NCBI GenBank assembly: GCA_007136145.1
Contig: SLHN01000064.1
Location: forward strand, 1-13,006
Direction of reading: 5' to 3'
Length of the DNA: 13,006 nucleotides
From: Thioalkalivibrio sp.
GTDB lineage: Bacteria > Pseudomonadota > Gammaproteobacteria > Ectothiorhodospirales > Ectothiorhodospiraceae
The translations under genes and the position numbers were made by a program. Each line of letters starts with the position of its first letter. The first letter of the stretch is position 1. The notes beneath the pieces are model-generated. The model was not told the DNA's origin, did not search any database, and saw only the letters and a program-made list of their open reading frames with translations. Positions 5,605 through 13,006 of this stretch are shown here, one piece after another.

Positions 5605-6763
5605 AGGTTCCCAGGCCCTTGCACGAACGATTGCCCTCTGCCGTCCACAGGTGGTCGCGGCCTACCCCATCACCCCCCAGACCCACATCGTCGAAGGCAT
5701 TGCCAAGCTGGTCGCGGACGGCGCTCTGGACTGCGAAATGGTCAGCGTCGAGAGCGAACACTCCGCCGCGTCGGTGGCGCTGGGTGCCGCCGTCGCCGGC
5801 TCCCGCGCCTACACCGCCAGTGCCTCACAGGGCATCCTGCTGATGGCGGAGGTGCTCTTTGATATCGCCGGACTGCGGATTCCGCTGGTGATGACCTGCG
5901 CCAACCGGGCATTGTCCGGGCCGCTGAATATCTGGAACGATCAGCAGGACTCGATGGCGGTTCGCGATGCTGGCTGGATCCAGCTCTACTGCGCGACCAA
6001 CCAGGAAGCGATCGACACCACGGTGCAAGCGTTCCGCATCGCCGAACGCTGCGAGCTGCCGGTGATGGTCTGCGTGGACGGCTTTACCCTGACCCACACG
6101 CTCGAACCACTGGACCTCCCGAGTGCCGAACAGGTGGATGGATTCCTGCCCGCATACCGCTTCCGGCACGGCCTGGACCCGGCCGATCCCCGTAGCCTGG
6201 GTACCCTGGTGGCGCCGGAGCATTTCAGCGAGGTCCGGCACGCGCACCACCAGGCCCTGATGCGCGCCCAGACCGAGATCGAGCAGGCTGACAGCGACTG
6301 GGCCGCTGTTGTCGGTCGGCACTGCGGCGGATTGCTGGAAGTTCGTGGCGATCCACAGGCGCGGCTCGGTATCCTGACCCTCGGTTCGGTCCTCGGCACC
6401 CTCGAGGACGCAATGGACAACGATCCCTCTCTACCACGTGCACGCTTCATCAAGTTGCGCAGTTACCGGCCCTTCCCGGCACGGGCGCTGCGGGAGGCCT
6501 GCGCGGGTCTCGATACCCTGATCGTGCTGGAACGTGCATTGTCGCCCGGTGCCGGGGGCATTGTCGGGCCCGAGGTGCAGACGGCAGTTATCGGCATGGA
6601 AGCGCCGCCACGGGTGCACAATTTTGCCGCGGGGCTCGGAGGTCGCGATCTCTCCCTGGATCTGTACCAACGGCTGGTCGACGCCGTGCTGAACGAAGCC
6701 CGGCCCGAGGGCTTCGCGATCATCGACGCCGACCCCAGCCTGCTGCCGGAAGCGGACCGCTGA
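5588..6763 (+). CDS. porA: 2-oxoacid (pyruvate):acceptor oxidoreductase, alpha subunit
   Basis: Alpha subunit, which with the beta subunit forms the active site that turns pyruvate and CoA into acetyl-CoA, CO2 and two low-potential electrons. The product is 391 residues. The signature AAYPITPQT is at 24-32, followed by VESEHSAASVALGAAVAGSR at about 54-73 and the pyruvate-type block NRALSGPLNIWNDQQDSMAVRDAGWIQ. The last block is typical of archaeal-type PorA rather than of KorA or IorA. The C-terminal domain shows the expected KLRSYRPFP and ALSPGAGGIVGPEV. The start at 5588 has GGGAGG upstream; the open frame reaches back to 5480 but would then overlap the gamma gene by 125 bases with non-conserved residues. 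Pyruvate is the likeliest substrate; other 2-oxoacids are not excluded. Confidence 0.93.
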   Translation: MALALEGSQALARTIALCRPQVVAAYPITPQTHIVEGIAKLVADGALDCEMVSVESEHSAASVALGAAVAGSRAYTASASQGILLMAEVLFDIAGLRIPLVMTCANRALSGPLNIWNDQQDSMAVRDAGWIQLYCATNQEAIDTTVQAFRIAERCELPVMVCVDGFTLTHTLEPLDLPSAEQVDGFLPAYRFRHGLDPADPRSLGTLVAPEHFSEVRHAHHQALMRAQTEIEQADSDWAAVVGRHCGGLLEVRGDPQARLGILTLGSVLGTLEDAMDNDPSLPRARFIKLRSYRPFPARALREACAGLDTLIVLERALSPGAGGIVGPEVQTAVIGMEAPPRVHNFAAGLGGRDLSLDLYQRLVDAVLNEARPEGFAIIDADPSLLPEADR

Positions 6764-6789
6764 GGTCCGCCGTCAATCGAGGAATGGCC

Positions 6790-7782
6790 ATGAACGAACA
6801 GCCACTGCAATCCCTGGACGCCCTGCGCGCCCGGCAGCCCCGCTTCCGCGGATTGGAATCCGGCCACCGCGCCTGTCAGGGTTGTGGCGAAGCTCTGGCC
6901 GCGCGGCTGGCCACGGAAGCCGCGGGACCCGATGTCGTGATCGCAAACGCCACCGGCTGTCTTGAGGTTTTCACCACCCCGTGGCCGCAATCCGCCTGGC
7001 GCCTGCCCTGGATCCACTCCGTGTTCGGCAACGTGGCCGCCGTTGCCGCAGGCATGGAGGCCGCGCTGAAACAACAGGGGCGCGCCACCCAGGTGCTGGC
7101 CTTCGCGGGCGATGGCGGAACCTTCGACATCGGGTTCCAGGCCCTGTCCGGGATGATGGAGCGCGGACACAACGTGCTCTTCATCTGCTTCGATAACGAG
7201 GCCTACATGAATACCGGCGTACAGCGCTCCGGTTCAACACCGCATGCGGCGATGACGACCACTTCGCCACCAGGCGCCGTACGTATGGGCAAACGGCACA
7301 TGAAAAAGGACATCCTTTCCATCATCGCCGCGCACCATATTCCCTACGCCGCGACCGCGTCGGTCGCCTACCCCTCGGACCTGCGCAACAAGGTGCGCCG
7401 TGCCATGGACACGGAAGGCGCGAGCTTCCTGCAGATCCATTCGCCCTGTCCGCTTGGCTGGGGCCACGACGGGTCGCTGACCATCGAGGTCGCACGACTG
7501 GCCGTGCAGACCGGGCTTTTTCCGATCATCGAGATGGAGCGCGGCGAGCTGATCGGTACCTTGCCGATCCGCGACCCGAAACCCGTTTCCGAGTACCTGA
7601 AACTGCAGAACCGCTTCCGGCACCTGTTCGCCGACGCCTATCGCGCGCGCAAGGAACTGGAACACCTGCAGGCAATCGCCAACCGCAACATCGAACGCTT
7701 CGAACTGCGCGGCGTCGGGATCGAAAAATACGATACCGAGGGTGCCGACACAGTCCACCGCGGCGGCGACCGCTGGGCCTGA
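6790..7782 (+). CDS. porB: 2-oxoacid (pyruvate):acceptor oxidoreductase, beta subunit (TPP- and Fe-S-binding)
   Basis: Beta subunit carrying thiamine diphosphate and one [4Fe-4S] cluster. The product is 330 residues from the ATG at 6790. The four cluster cysteines are C29 and C32 (CQGCGE), C57 (NATGCLEVFTT) and C220 (SPCPLGW). The thiamine diphosphate motif starts at GDGG (107-110) and ends near FDNEAYMNTG (134-143). The block AWRLPWIHSVFGNVAAVAAGMEAAL is characteristic of pyruvate enzymes. GAGGA at 6779-6783 lies 6 nt before the ATG at 6790 but abuts the ATG at 6784, so I prefer 6790. It follows porA after a 26-base gap. The polar C-terminal tail (about 295-330) goes past the usual archaeal core. 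Confidence 0.93.
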   Translation: MNEQPLQSLDALRARQPRFRGLESGHRACQGCGEALAARLATEAAGPDVVIANATGCLEVFTTPWPQSAWRLPWIHSVFGNVAAVAAGMEAALKQQGRATQVLAFAGDGGTFDIGFQALSGMMERGHNVLFICFDNEAYMNTGVQRSGSTPHAAMTTTSPPGAVRMGKRHMKKDILSIIAAHHIPYAATASVAYPSDLRNKVRRAMDTEGASFLQIHSPCPLGWGHDGSLTIEVARLAVQTGLFPIIEMERGELIGTLPIRDPKPVSEYLKLQNRFRHLFADAYRARKELEHLQAIANRNIERFELRGVGIEKYDTEGADTVHRGGDRWA

Positions 7783-7850
7783 CCGGAACGCCTGCCGCAG
7801 AATCGGCCCCACCGACATTCCGCACAGCAACCGATGCAAGCGAGAAGAAC

Positions 7851-9542
7851 ATGATCGAAATCCCACCCGGCGCCTACGCCCGACCCGGCACCTCCCTGGA
7901 CTTCAAGACCGGCACCTGGCGGGTCGAACGCCCGGTGCACGACCGTCAGGCCGCACCCTGCCACGCGGCCTGTCCCGCAGGCGAGGATGCCCAGGCATAC
8001 CTGGCCAAAGTGGAAAACGGTGATCTGCGCGGTGCCTGGGAAACCATCGTCGCGGCGAACCCGATGCCGGCCATCACCGGCCGCGTCTGCCACCATCCCT
8101 GTGAGTCAGCGTGCAACCGCGGGCACTACGACGAGACCATCACCATCCACGGCGTCGAGCGTTTCCTGGGTGACGAGGCCCTGCGCGAGCACTGGGACTA
8201 CCCGGTTTCCCCCCCGGGTTCGAACGCGCCACGGATGGCCGTCGTCGGTTCCGGCCCCGCCGGGCTGGCTGCCGCCTATCACCTGCTGCGCGAGGGCTGT
8301 CGGGTCACCCTGATCGAGGCCATGCCCGTGGCCGGAGGTACGATGCGGACCGCAATCCCACACTACCGTCTGCCAACCTCGATTCTGGACCAGGAGCTCG
8401 AGCGCATCCTGGCACTTCCCGGAATCGACTTTCGGTCGGCCACGCGTCTCGGGCGTGATGTCTCGCTGGAGGAACTGCAGTCGGAACACGACGGCCTGTT
8501 CCTGGGTCCCGGCCGACGCAAGGGCCGCGAGTGGAGTGCCGACTTCGCGGTCCCCGGAGACCTCCACACCGGACTGCAGTTGCTCGAAACCTGGGTGGCT
8601 GAAGGGACCATTCCCCAGCAGCCCAAATCCGTCGCCATCGTGGGTGGCGGCAATACCGCGGTCGACCTTGCACGCGTACTTCGTCGACAGGGAGTGGAAC
8701 AGGTTCATCTGATCAGCCACCAGCGAATTCCCGCCCCCGGCGTGCCCGCCGATGATGCGATGCGCGCCACGTACCGCGAGGTCTCCCAGGCAATCGAGGA
8801 AGGAGTTACCATCCACGAACATCGCGGCGTCCGCCGACTGATTCTGCGTGGCGAACGCGTGGTCGGGATGGAACTGGTGCACATGAAAAAGCTGGCCGAT
8901 GCCGACGGTCGGCTGCACCGGGTTGCCTTCGAGGGTACCGAGGCCGTGCTGCACGTCGAACACGTGATTCCCGCGATCGGGCAGGATGTCGACGCTCTCG
9001 GCTTCGAGTCGCTCGTCGAACGCGGTCAGATGCGGGTGGAGCCATGGTGGGGTGAACTCCGGAAACACCCCGGAATCTTCAGCGGCGGCGATGCCCGCGG
9101 CGATCACGGTACCGTAAGCGAGGCGGTCGGTGACGGTCGCCGCGCGGCCCTGGGGATGCTCCGTCGACTGGCCGGCAAGGTACTCGAGCCCGGTGCGCCA
9201 CCCGAGCCGATCCCTTACGGCAAGTTGAACATCCATTATTTCGAATCGGCTCCCGCCGCTCACGAGCCAATCCTGCCGGTGGCGCAGCGCCTCGGGAACG
9301 AGGAGATCGAGGGCGGCCTTGACGGGCGCGCGGTGCGTCACGAGGCTCACCGCTGTCTGTCCTGCGGTGACTGCCTGGCTTGCGACAATTGCTGGACACT
9401 GTGCCCTGATCAGTCCGTGCTGAAAACACACGAGGTCGCCACCGACGGCAGCAACTATGTCTTCGACTACGGCTACTGCAAGGGTTGCGGCATCTGTGCG
9501 CACGAATGCCCAACCGGGTACATCCGGATGATTCCGGACTGA
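7851..9542 (+). CDS. GltD-like NAD(P)-binding flavoprotein fused to PorD-type 2[4Fe-4S] ferredoxin
   Basis: A 563-residue electron-transfer subunit. Domains in order: an N-terminal Fe-S region as in the glutamate synthase small subunit and NfnB (C37, C41, C80, C84, C88); an FAD Rossmann fold with GSGPAG at 133-138; a nested NAD(P) Rossmann fold with GGGNTAVD at 265-272; a GltD-like FAD closing motif around HVIPAIGQD and FSGGDA; and a C-terminal bacterial ferredoxin. That ferredoxin has six evenly spaced cysteines (C502, 505, 508, 511, 514, 518) then C543, C546, C549 and C553. Being last in the por operon, 68 bases after porB, it most likely shuttles electrons between the PorGAB core and NAD(P). 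This is the architecture known from phenylglyoxylate:NAD+ oxidoreductase-type complexes. The NAD versus NADP preference cannot be decided: after the second fold the sequence is HLISHQR rather than the VYRR type common in NADP-using GltD. Confidence 0.92.
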   Translation: MIEIPPGAYARPGTSLDFKTGTWRVERPVHDRQAAPCHAACPAGEDAQAYLAKVENGDLRGAWETIVAANPMPAITGRVCHHPCESACNRGHYDETITIHGVERFLGDEALREHWDYPVSPPGSNAPRMAVVGSGPAGLAAAYHLLREGCRVTLIEAMPVAGGTMRTAIPHYRLPTSILDQELERILALPGIDFRSATRLGRDVSLEELQSEHDGLFLGPGRRKGREWSADFAVPGDLHTGLQLLETWVAEGTIPQQPKSVAIVGGGNTAVDLARVLRRQGVEQVHLISHQRIPAPGVPADDAMRATYREVSQAIEEGVTIHEHRGVRRLILRGERVVGMELVHMKKLADADGRLHRVAFEGTEAVLHVEHVIPAIGQDVDALGFESLVERGQMRVEPWWGELRKHPGIFSGGDARGDHGTVSEAVGDGRRAALGMLRRLAGKVLEPGAPPEPIPYGKLNIHYFESAPAAHEPILPVAQRLGNEEIEGGLDGRAVRHEAHRCLSCGDCLACDNCWTLCPDQSVLKTHEVATDGSNYVFDYGYCKGCGICAHECPTGYIRMIPD

Positions 9543-9671
9543 GCAGCACCCGTCTCCACCGGAATGCGTGGCTGCTGATTCCGGGGAACCATCGGCCGGA
9601 GGGCTGGCCACCTACGCCGCCACCCGGACCGCTGGCCTGGGTGCTGTTCGGGATCGACAGAAAAAGTCCCC
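9543..9671. other. Structured spacer after the por operon
   Basis: The gap contains a perfect 7-bp stem CCGGAAT/ATTCCGG (9559-9565 with 9578-9584, 12-nt loop) soon after the flavoprotein stop. It also has a long-range pairing of CAGCACCC near 9544-9551 with GGGTGCTG near 9640. No T-run follows, so an intrinsic terminator is not clear; the structures may protect the 3' end of the por transcript. Confidence 0.35.
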
Positions 9672-9680
9672 TTGGAAGGC

Positions 9681-9710
9681 CTGACAATCGTGCTCGGCAA
9701 CAGGTACGAT
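9681..9710 (+). promoter_or_regulatory. Candidate sigma70 promoter for the phosphate transporter gene
   Basis: CTGACA (9681-9686, 5 of 6 to the -35 consensus) and TACGAT (9705-9710, 4 of 6 to the -10) are separated by 18 bases. The predicted start of transcription, about 9717, falls at the left edge of the Pho box and leaves a leader of about 27 nt. Confidence 0.45.
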
Positions 9711-9715
9711 TGCGC

Positions 9716-9733
9716 CTGTCATAAATTTGTAAC
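9716..9733 (+). promoter_or_regulatory. Pho box (PhoB-binding site) over the pit transcription start
   Basis: CTGTCATAAATTTGTAAC agrees with the enterobacterial Pho box consensus at 15-16 of 18 positions. The first half-site CTGTCAT is perfect; the second, TTGTAAC, has two changes, and the 4-base spacer gives the normal 11-base repeat. It lies 10 nt before the pit ATG, just before the ribosome site AAGG (9734-9737). Downstream of the predicted -10 it is badly placed for activation and well placed for repression by PhoB. Confidence 0.6.
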
Positions 9734-9743
9734 AAGGCGACGC

Positions 9744-11339
9744 ATGGCCTTTGGCACCGAGATCCCGAAGGGCAGCAGGGGCAAGCTGATATGGAGCCCG
9801 GAATACCTGCGCTTGACCGCCGGCCTGGTATTCATGATCGGCGTGTTCATCTATGCACTGCTGCAGACCCGAGGCATTCCCGCACTATCCCCTCAGGGAC
9901 TCCTGCTGCTGGTCTCGTCAGCGATCGTCGGCGCCTACATGGCAATGAACATCGGTGCCAACGATGTCGCCAACAATCTGGGCCCGGCCGTCGGTTCCGG
10001 TGCCATCACCCTGGGCGGGGCGATCGCTATCGCCGCGGTCTTCGAAGCCATGGGTGCGATTGTCGCGGGCGGCAATGTAGTCGGGACCATCAAGGGCGGC
10101 ATCATTGATCCGGATGGCATTGCCCGGGCATCGGATTTCGCGTGGCTGATGTTCTGCGCGCTGCTCGCCGGCGCCCTGTGGCTCAACCTCGCCACCGCAC
10201 TCGGCGCACCGGTCTCGACCACGCACTCTATCATCGGGGCCGTCATGGGCGCGGGTATCGCCGCCGGAGGGTGGAGCCTGGTCAACTGGGGCACCATCGG
10301 CCAGATTGTCGCAAGCTGGGTGATTTCCCCTCTGATGGGCGGCCTGATCGCGGCCTTCTTTCTGTACGTCATCAAAAGAAACATAACCTACCGCAAGGAG
10401 ATGCACGAGGCGGCAGGCAGGGTGGTCCCCTGGCTCGTGGCCATCATGGCCTGGGCATTTGCCACGTTCATGCTGATCAAGGGGCTGGGCGACATCTACC
10501 GGCTCCCGGTCGATCGCGCTGCACCGGTGGGACTCGGCTTCGGAATCCTCGTCTTTGCCCTGCTGCGTGGGGTGATCCAGCGCCATGCGCAGCACCTGGA
10601 AAACAGCAAGGAGGGGGTGAATCAATTATTCACGCTACCGCTGGTGTTTGCCGCGGCCCTGCTGAGCTTTGCACACGGCGCGAACGATGTGGCCAACGCA
10701 GTAGGACCACTGGCGGCAATCTACGAGGCCATCCAAAGCGGTGATATTGCAAGCCGCGCGGCAACACCCATGTGGATTCTCGTTCTCGGAGCGCTGGGCC
10801 TGGCCGCCGGGCTGGCGCTGTACGGGTCCAAGTTGATCAAGACCGTTGGCCGCGAGATTACCGAAATCGACCGAATGCGGGCGTTCTCGATTGCCTTGGC
10901 AGCGGCCATTACGGTTATCGTCGCCGCCCAATTGGGTATGCCGGTATCCACCACCCACGTCACGATCGGTGCACTGTTCGGTGTCGGGTTCCTGCGCGAG
11001 TACCTGAAAATGAACTACGCGAAAATGGAGCAAACCATCATCGCCGGACATGAGGGTGAGGAAAGGGCGAAGGTCGAGGCGTATCTGCGCCGTTTCGAGG
11101 ATGCGCCCGTTACCGAAAAACAGCAGATGCTCCAGGAGATGAAATCCCGTTCCAGGGAATCGCCCGAAGCGACCCTGTTTGCGAAAAAGGAACGCAAGGC
11201 GATGCAGAAGGCCTACAAGAAACAACTGGTCAAGCGTTCACTCGTATTCCGCATCGTTGCGGCATGGATCATCACGGTTCCGGCCACGGCCCTTCTGGCC
11301 GCGGGACTGTTCAAACTGGTGATGATCCTCGGCGGATGA
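9744..11339 (+). CDS. pit: Pit-family low-affinity inorganic phosphate transporter
   Basis: Inner-membrane permease of the PiT family, importing phosphate (often as metal-phosphate) with H+ or Na+. The product is 531 residues. It shows the internal duplication typical of the family: GANDVAN at 71-77 with NLGPAVGSGAIT, and again at 312-318 with AVGPLAAI; PVSTTH occurs at 156-161 and 400-405. About ten to twelve hydrophobic segments are visible. An unusual charged, helical stretch of about 75 residues (roughly 420-495, rich in K, E and R) precedes the last membrane segment. The ATG at 9744 is chosen because AAGG lies 6 nt upstream; the open frame reaches back to a TTG at 9672, through the promoter. 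The PhoU-like (DUF47) partner gene often found beside pit genes is absent from both flanks. Confidence 0.95.
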   Translation: MAFGTEIPKGSRGKLIWSPEYLRLTAGLVFMIGVFIYALLQTRGIPALSPQGLLLLVSSAIVGAYMAMNIGANDVANNLGPAVGSGAITLGGAIAIAAVFEAMGAIVAGGNVVGTIKGGIIDPDGIARASDFAWLMFCALLAGALWLNLATALGAPVSTTHSIIGAVMGAGIAAGGWSLVNWGTIGQIVASWVISPLMGGLIAAFFLYVIKRNITYRKEMHEAAGRVVPWLVAIMAWAFATFMLIKGLGDIYRLPVDRAAPVGLGFGILVFALLRGVIQRHAQHLENSKEGVNQLFTLPLVFAAALLSFAHGANDVANAVGPLAAIYEAIQSGDIASRAATPMWILVLGALGLAAGLALYGSKLIKTVGREITEIDRMRAFSIALAAAITVIVAAQLGMPVSTTHVTIGALFGVGFLREYLKMNYAKMEQTIIAGHEGEERAKVEAYLRRFEDAPVTEKQQMLQEMKSRSRESPEATLFAKKERKAMQKAYKKQLVKRSLVFRIVAAWIITVPATALLAAGLFKLVMILGG

Positions 11340-11397
11340 TATCCAGCCGAGTCGGTGCTGGCGTACCATTCCGGTGAAGCATGCAAGAGGATCCGAG

Positions 11398-11838
11398 ATG
11401 CCCAACCGATTAGCGCCCTTCTTTTTCGCCCTGCTGCTGGCCGCCATCCCATTCGCCTTTGCCTCGGCCGAGGATACTCACGCAGTGACCAGGGTTGCGC
11501 TGCAGATCAGCGATCATGATCCGGTCCGCCAGACGATGGTACTCAGCGTGGCCAATAATCTGGTCAACCACTACGGGGTTGGCAACGTCGAGGTCGAGAT
11601 CATCGCCTTCGGACCGGGGCTCACCCTGTTACGGAGGCCCACCCGCTTCGCTGACCGGATCACCGAACTCGCCGAGACAAAAGGAGTACGCTTCAGCTAC
11701 TGCCAGATTACCGTCGACAGCACTGAACAGCGCGAGGGCCAACCCATGCACCTCGTCTCCGAGGCCAACGCCACCGCATCGGGCGCGGTGCGAATCATCG
11801 ACCTCGTCGGGCAGGGGTACGTGCATATCACTCCCTGA
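11398..11838 (+). CDS. Exported DsrE-family protein
   Basis: A 146-residue protein of the DsrE/DsrF-like fold, whose members include sulfur-carrier and sulfur-relay proteins. A signal peptide is clear: MPNRLAP, a hydrophobic core FFFALLLAAIPFAFA, and a likely cut after ASA (residue 24), so the mature protein would be periplasmic. Family features: a first strand VALQIS, the helix QTMVLSVANNLVNHYG, VEVEIIAFGPGL, then KGVRFSYCQIT with the sole cysteine C102 where many DsrE-like proteins have one, and the C-terminal GYVHITP. The start at 11398 has AGAGGA about 6 nt upstream; an upstream ATG at 11374 lacks a site and would spoil the signal peptide. It lies 58 bases after pit and 14 bases before the GTPase gene, probably co-transcribed with the latter. 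Its sulfur role is inferred from the family. Confidence 0.85.
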   Translation: MPNRLAPFFFALLLAAIPFAFASAEDTHAVTRVALQISDHDPVRQTMVLSVANNLVNHYGVGNVEVEIIAFGPGLTLLRRPTRFADRITELAETKGVRFSYCQITVDSTEQREGQPMHLVSEANATASGAVRIIDLVGQGYVHITP

Positions 11839-11852
11839 CCGGGTGCGCATCC

Positions 11853-13006
11853 ATGCCTGACATTCCCGTGAGAGCCAGCGGGTTGCCCGATCTGTTGCGG
11901 CGCTGGTGGACGATGTTGCTGAGTGCGTCCTTACTGGCGCTCCCCTTTCTGCTGCTACTGCCGCTGGGTCTGATCTGGTTGTGGCAGGAGGGCTGGCTGC
12001 TTTGGTGGATGCTGGCGGCGGCGGCCCTGGCGCTCTTGGGCTATCTGCCCGCTTTCTGGCTCAAGCGCACAGGCAAGGACCATAACAAGTCGCGTCCGGA
12101 CGCGGAGGCAGCGGTTTCCCAGCCTGGCGAAGACTGGTCACCGCGGGATCTCGATGCCTGGAAGGAGGTGCAGTCGGTTGCCGCATCGGTGGACCGCGAT
12201 ATCATTACCGACCGCGACCGTCTGCTCGCTACCGCCCGCCAGACCATAGAGCGAGTCGCCAGACATTACCATCCGGAGGACCGGGATCCCATCTGGAGCT
12301 TCACCGTTCCGGAATTGCTGTTGCTCACGGAACGCGTAAGCATTCGTCTGCGCGTGGTGTTGCTGGATCACGTGCCGGCAGTGCATCTGGTCGAAGCAGG
12401 CCATCTGCTGCGAATCTGGGAATACAAGCCCATGGCCGAAACCGGCGCGAAAGTGTTCCGGCATCTCCATAACGTCTGGCGTGTTACCCGGATGACCAAC
12501 CCCATGGCCGCCCTGCTCGCCGAAGCGCGGCAGCGGATCGTCGGCGCCACCCTCAGCGAGGCGGGTGATTACCTGCGCACGCAGGGCGCCCGGATCTGGG
12601 TCGAGGAAGTCGGCCGTGCCGCCATTGAACTGTATTCGGGCCGGCTACGCGTAAACACCGAGGAGCTTCGAGAACTGGCCGCGCGGGAACAAGGCGATTC
12701 GGTTCTGCCGGGACCCTTGCGGATTCTGATCGCCGGACGCGTCAACGCCGGGAAATCGAGTCTGGTCAATGCCTTGCTCGGCGAGCCGGTGGCCGGTGTT
12801 GCGCCATCGCGCCTGACCACCCGCGACAGCAGTTACCCGCTGCAGCGCGATGATCGGCCCGAAGGGCTGCTTGTCGATACACCCGGCCTGAGCACCCCGG
12901 AAGACTTTGAACGCCTCACCAAACACGCGTGGAACAGCGATCTTGTGCTCTGGGTCATATCGGCCGACGTCCCTGACCGCGACTTGGACCGTGGCGCAAT
13001 CGAGGC
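11853..13006 (+). CDS. Membrane-anchored P-loop GTPase (HSR1/Era-like), N-terminal part, runs off right edge
   Basis: 384 codons are visible and the gene continues past the window. Two membrane segments lie at about 20-44 and 48-70 (tryptophan- and leucine-rich). A cytoplasmic helical region of about 220 residues follows, then a GTPase domain. G1/Walker A is GRVNAGKSS at 295-303, a G2-type threonine is in SRLTTRDS (about 319-326), and G3 is DTPG at 342-345. The NKxD (G4) motif should lie beyond the edge. The layout resembles bacterial YeeP/HSR1-like or dynamin-like GTPases with an N-terminal membrane anchor; the exact function is unknown to me. The ATG at 11853 has only a weak ribosome site and follows the DsrE-family gene by 14 bases, so translation may be coupled. 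No stop is seen in frame. Confidence 0.88.
   Translation, partial: MPDIPVRASGLPDLLRRWWTMLLSASLLALPFLLLLPLGLIWLWQEGWLLWWMLAAAALALLGYLPAFWLKRTGKDHNKSRPDAEAAVSQPGEDWSPRDLDAWKEVQSVAASVDRDIITDRDRLLATARQTIERVARHYHPEDRDPIWSFTVPELLLLTERVSIRLRVVLLDHVPAVHLVEAGHLLRIWEYKPMAETGAKVFRHLHNVWRVTRMTNPMAALLAEARQRIVGATLSEAGDYLRTQGARIWVEEVGRAAIELYSGRLRVNTEELRELAAREQGDSVLPGPLRILIAGRVNAGKSSLVNALLGEPVAGVAPSRLTTRDSSYPLQRDDRPEGLLVDTPGLSTPEDFERLTKHAWNSDLVLWVISADVPDRDLDRGAIE

Noticed and set aside
8106..9611. A 501-residue open frame on the minus strand
   Set aside because: Antisense to the GltD-like/ferredoxin fusion, which carries all expected Fe-S and nucleotide-binding motifs; the antisense product looks random in composition.
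9672..9743. TTG at 9672 as the pit start
   Set aside because: It would translate the promoter and Pho box; AAGG before the ATG at 9744 and the Pit N-terminus fit the later start.
11343..11361. Terminator after pit
   Set aside because: CCAGC/GCTGG forms a 5-bp stem with a 9-nt loop but has no T-run, so it is too weak to call.

Overview
The window is GC-rich, densely coded bacterial DNA. Gene families, short Shine-Dalgarno-led operons and gene order suggest a gammaproteobacterium, perhaps of the sulfur-oxidising Chromatiales/Ectothiorhodospiraceae type. That placement is inference from gene content (membrane pyrophosphatase, PorGAB, a DsrE-family protein); no rRNA or other marker is present.

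Layout: (1) 1-637, minus strand: 5' part of a proton/sodium-pumping membrane pyrophosphatase gene (hppA), running off the left edge. (2) 638-1116: a non-coding gap of about 480 bases with a likely hppA promoter, an 11-G tract and several perfect dyads. (3) 1117-1725, plus strand: a small unknown membrane protein (TM hairpin, charged helix, TM hairpin), followed by a 98-bp inverted-repeat element. (4) 2030-4920, minus strand: an unknown 122-residue protein, acetylornithine deacetylase (argE), a Nudix hydrolase just behind argE, and a PilZ-like protein. (5) 5035-9542, plus strand: a tight operon for a four-gene 2-oxoacid oxidoreductase (gamma, alpha, beta, then a GltD-like flavoprotein fused to a delta-type 2[4Fe-4S] ferredoxin). 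(6) 9744-11339, plus strand: a Pit-type phosphate transporter whose predicted start of transcription is covered by a near-consensus Pho box. (7) 11398-13006, plus strand: an exported DsrE-family protein and a membrane-anchored P-loop GTPase cut by the right edge.

How the parts work together: the por operon most likely oxidises pyruvate to acetyl-CoA and CO2, or runs in reverse. The fused flavoprotein would pass electrons to or from NAD(P) instead of relying only on free ferredoxin, comparable to phenylglyoxylate:NAD+ oxidoreductase. The pyrophosphatase and Pit transporter both bear on phosphate economy, and the Pho box suggests that Pit is repressed when phosphate is scarce. ArgE belongs to arginine synthesis.

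I see no rRNA, tRNA, CRISPR array, transposase or phage gene. The least described items are the Pho box over the pit start site, the repeat element found just behind two unrelated stop codons, the unknown membrane protein, the unknown protein divergent from the por operon, and the DsrE-GTPase pair.
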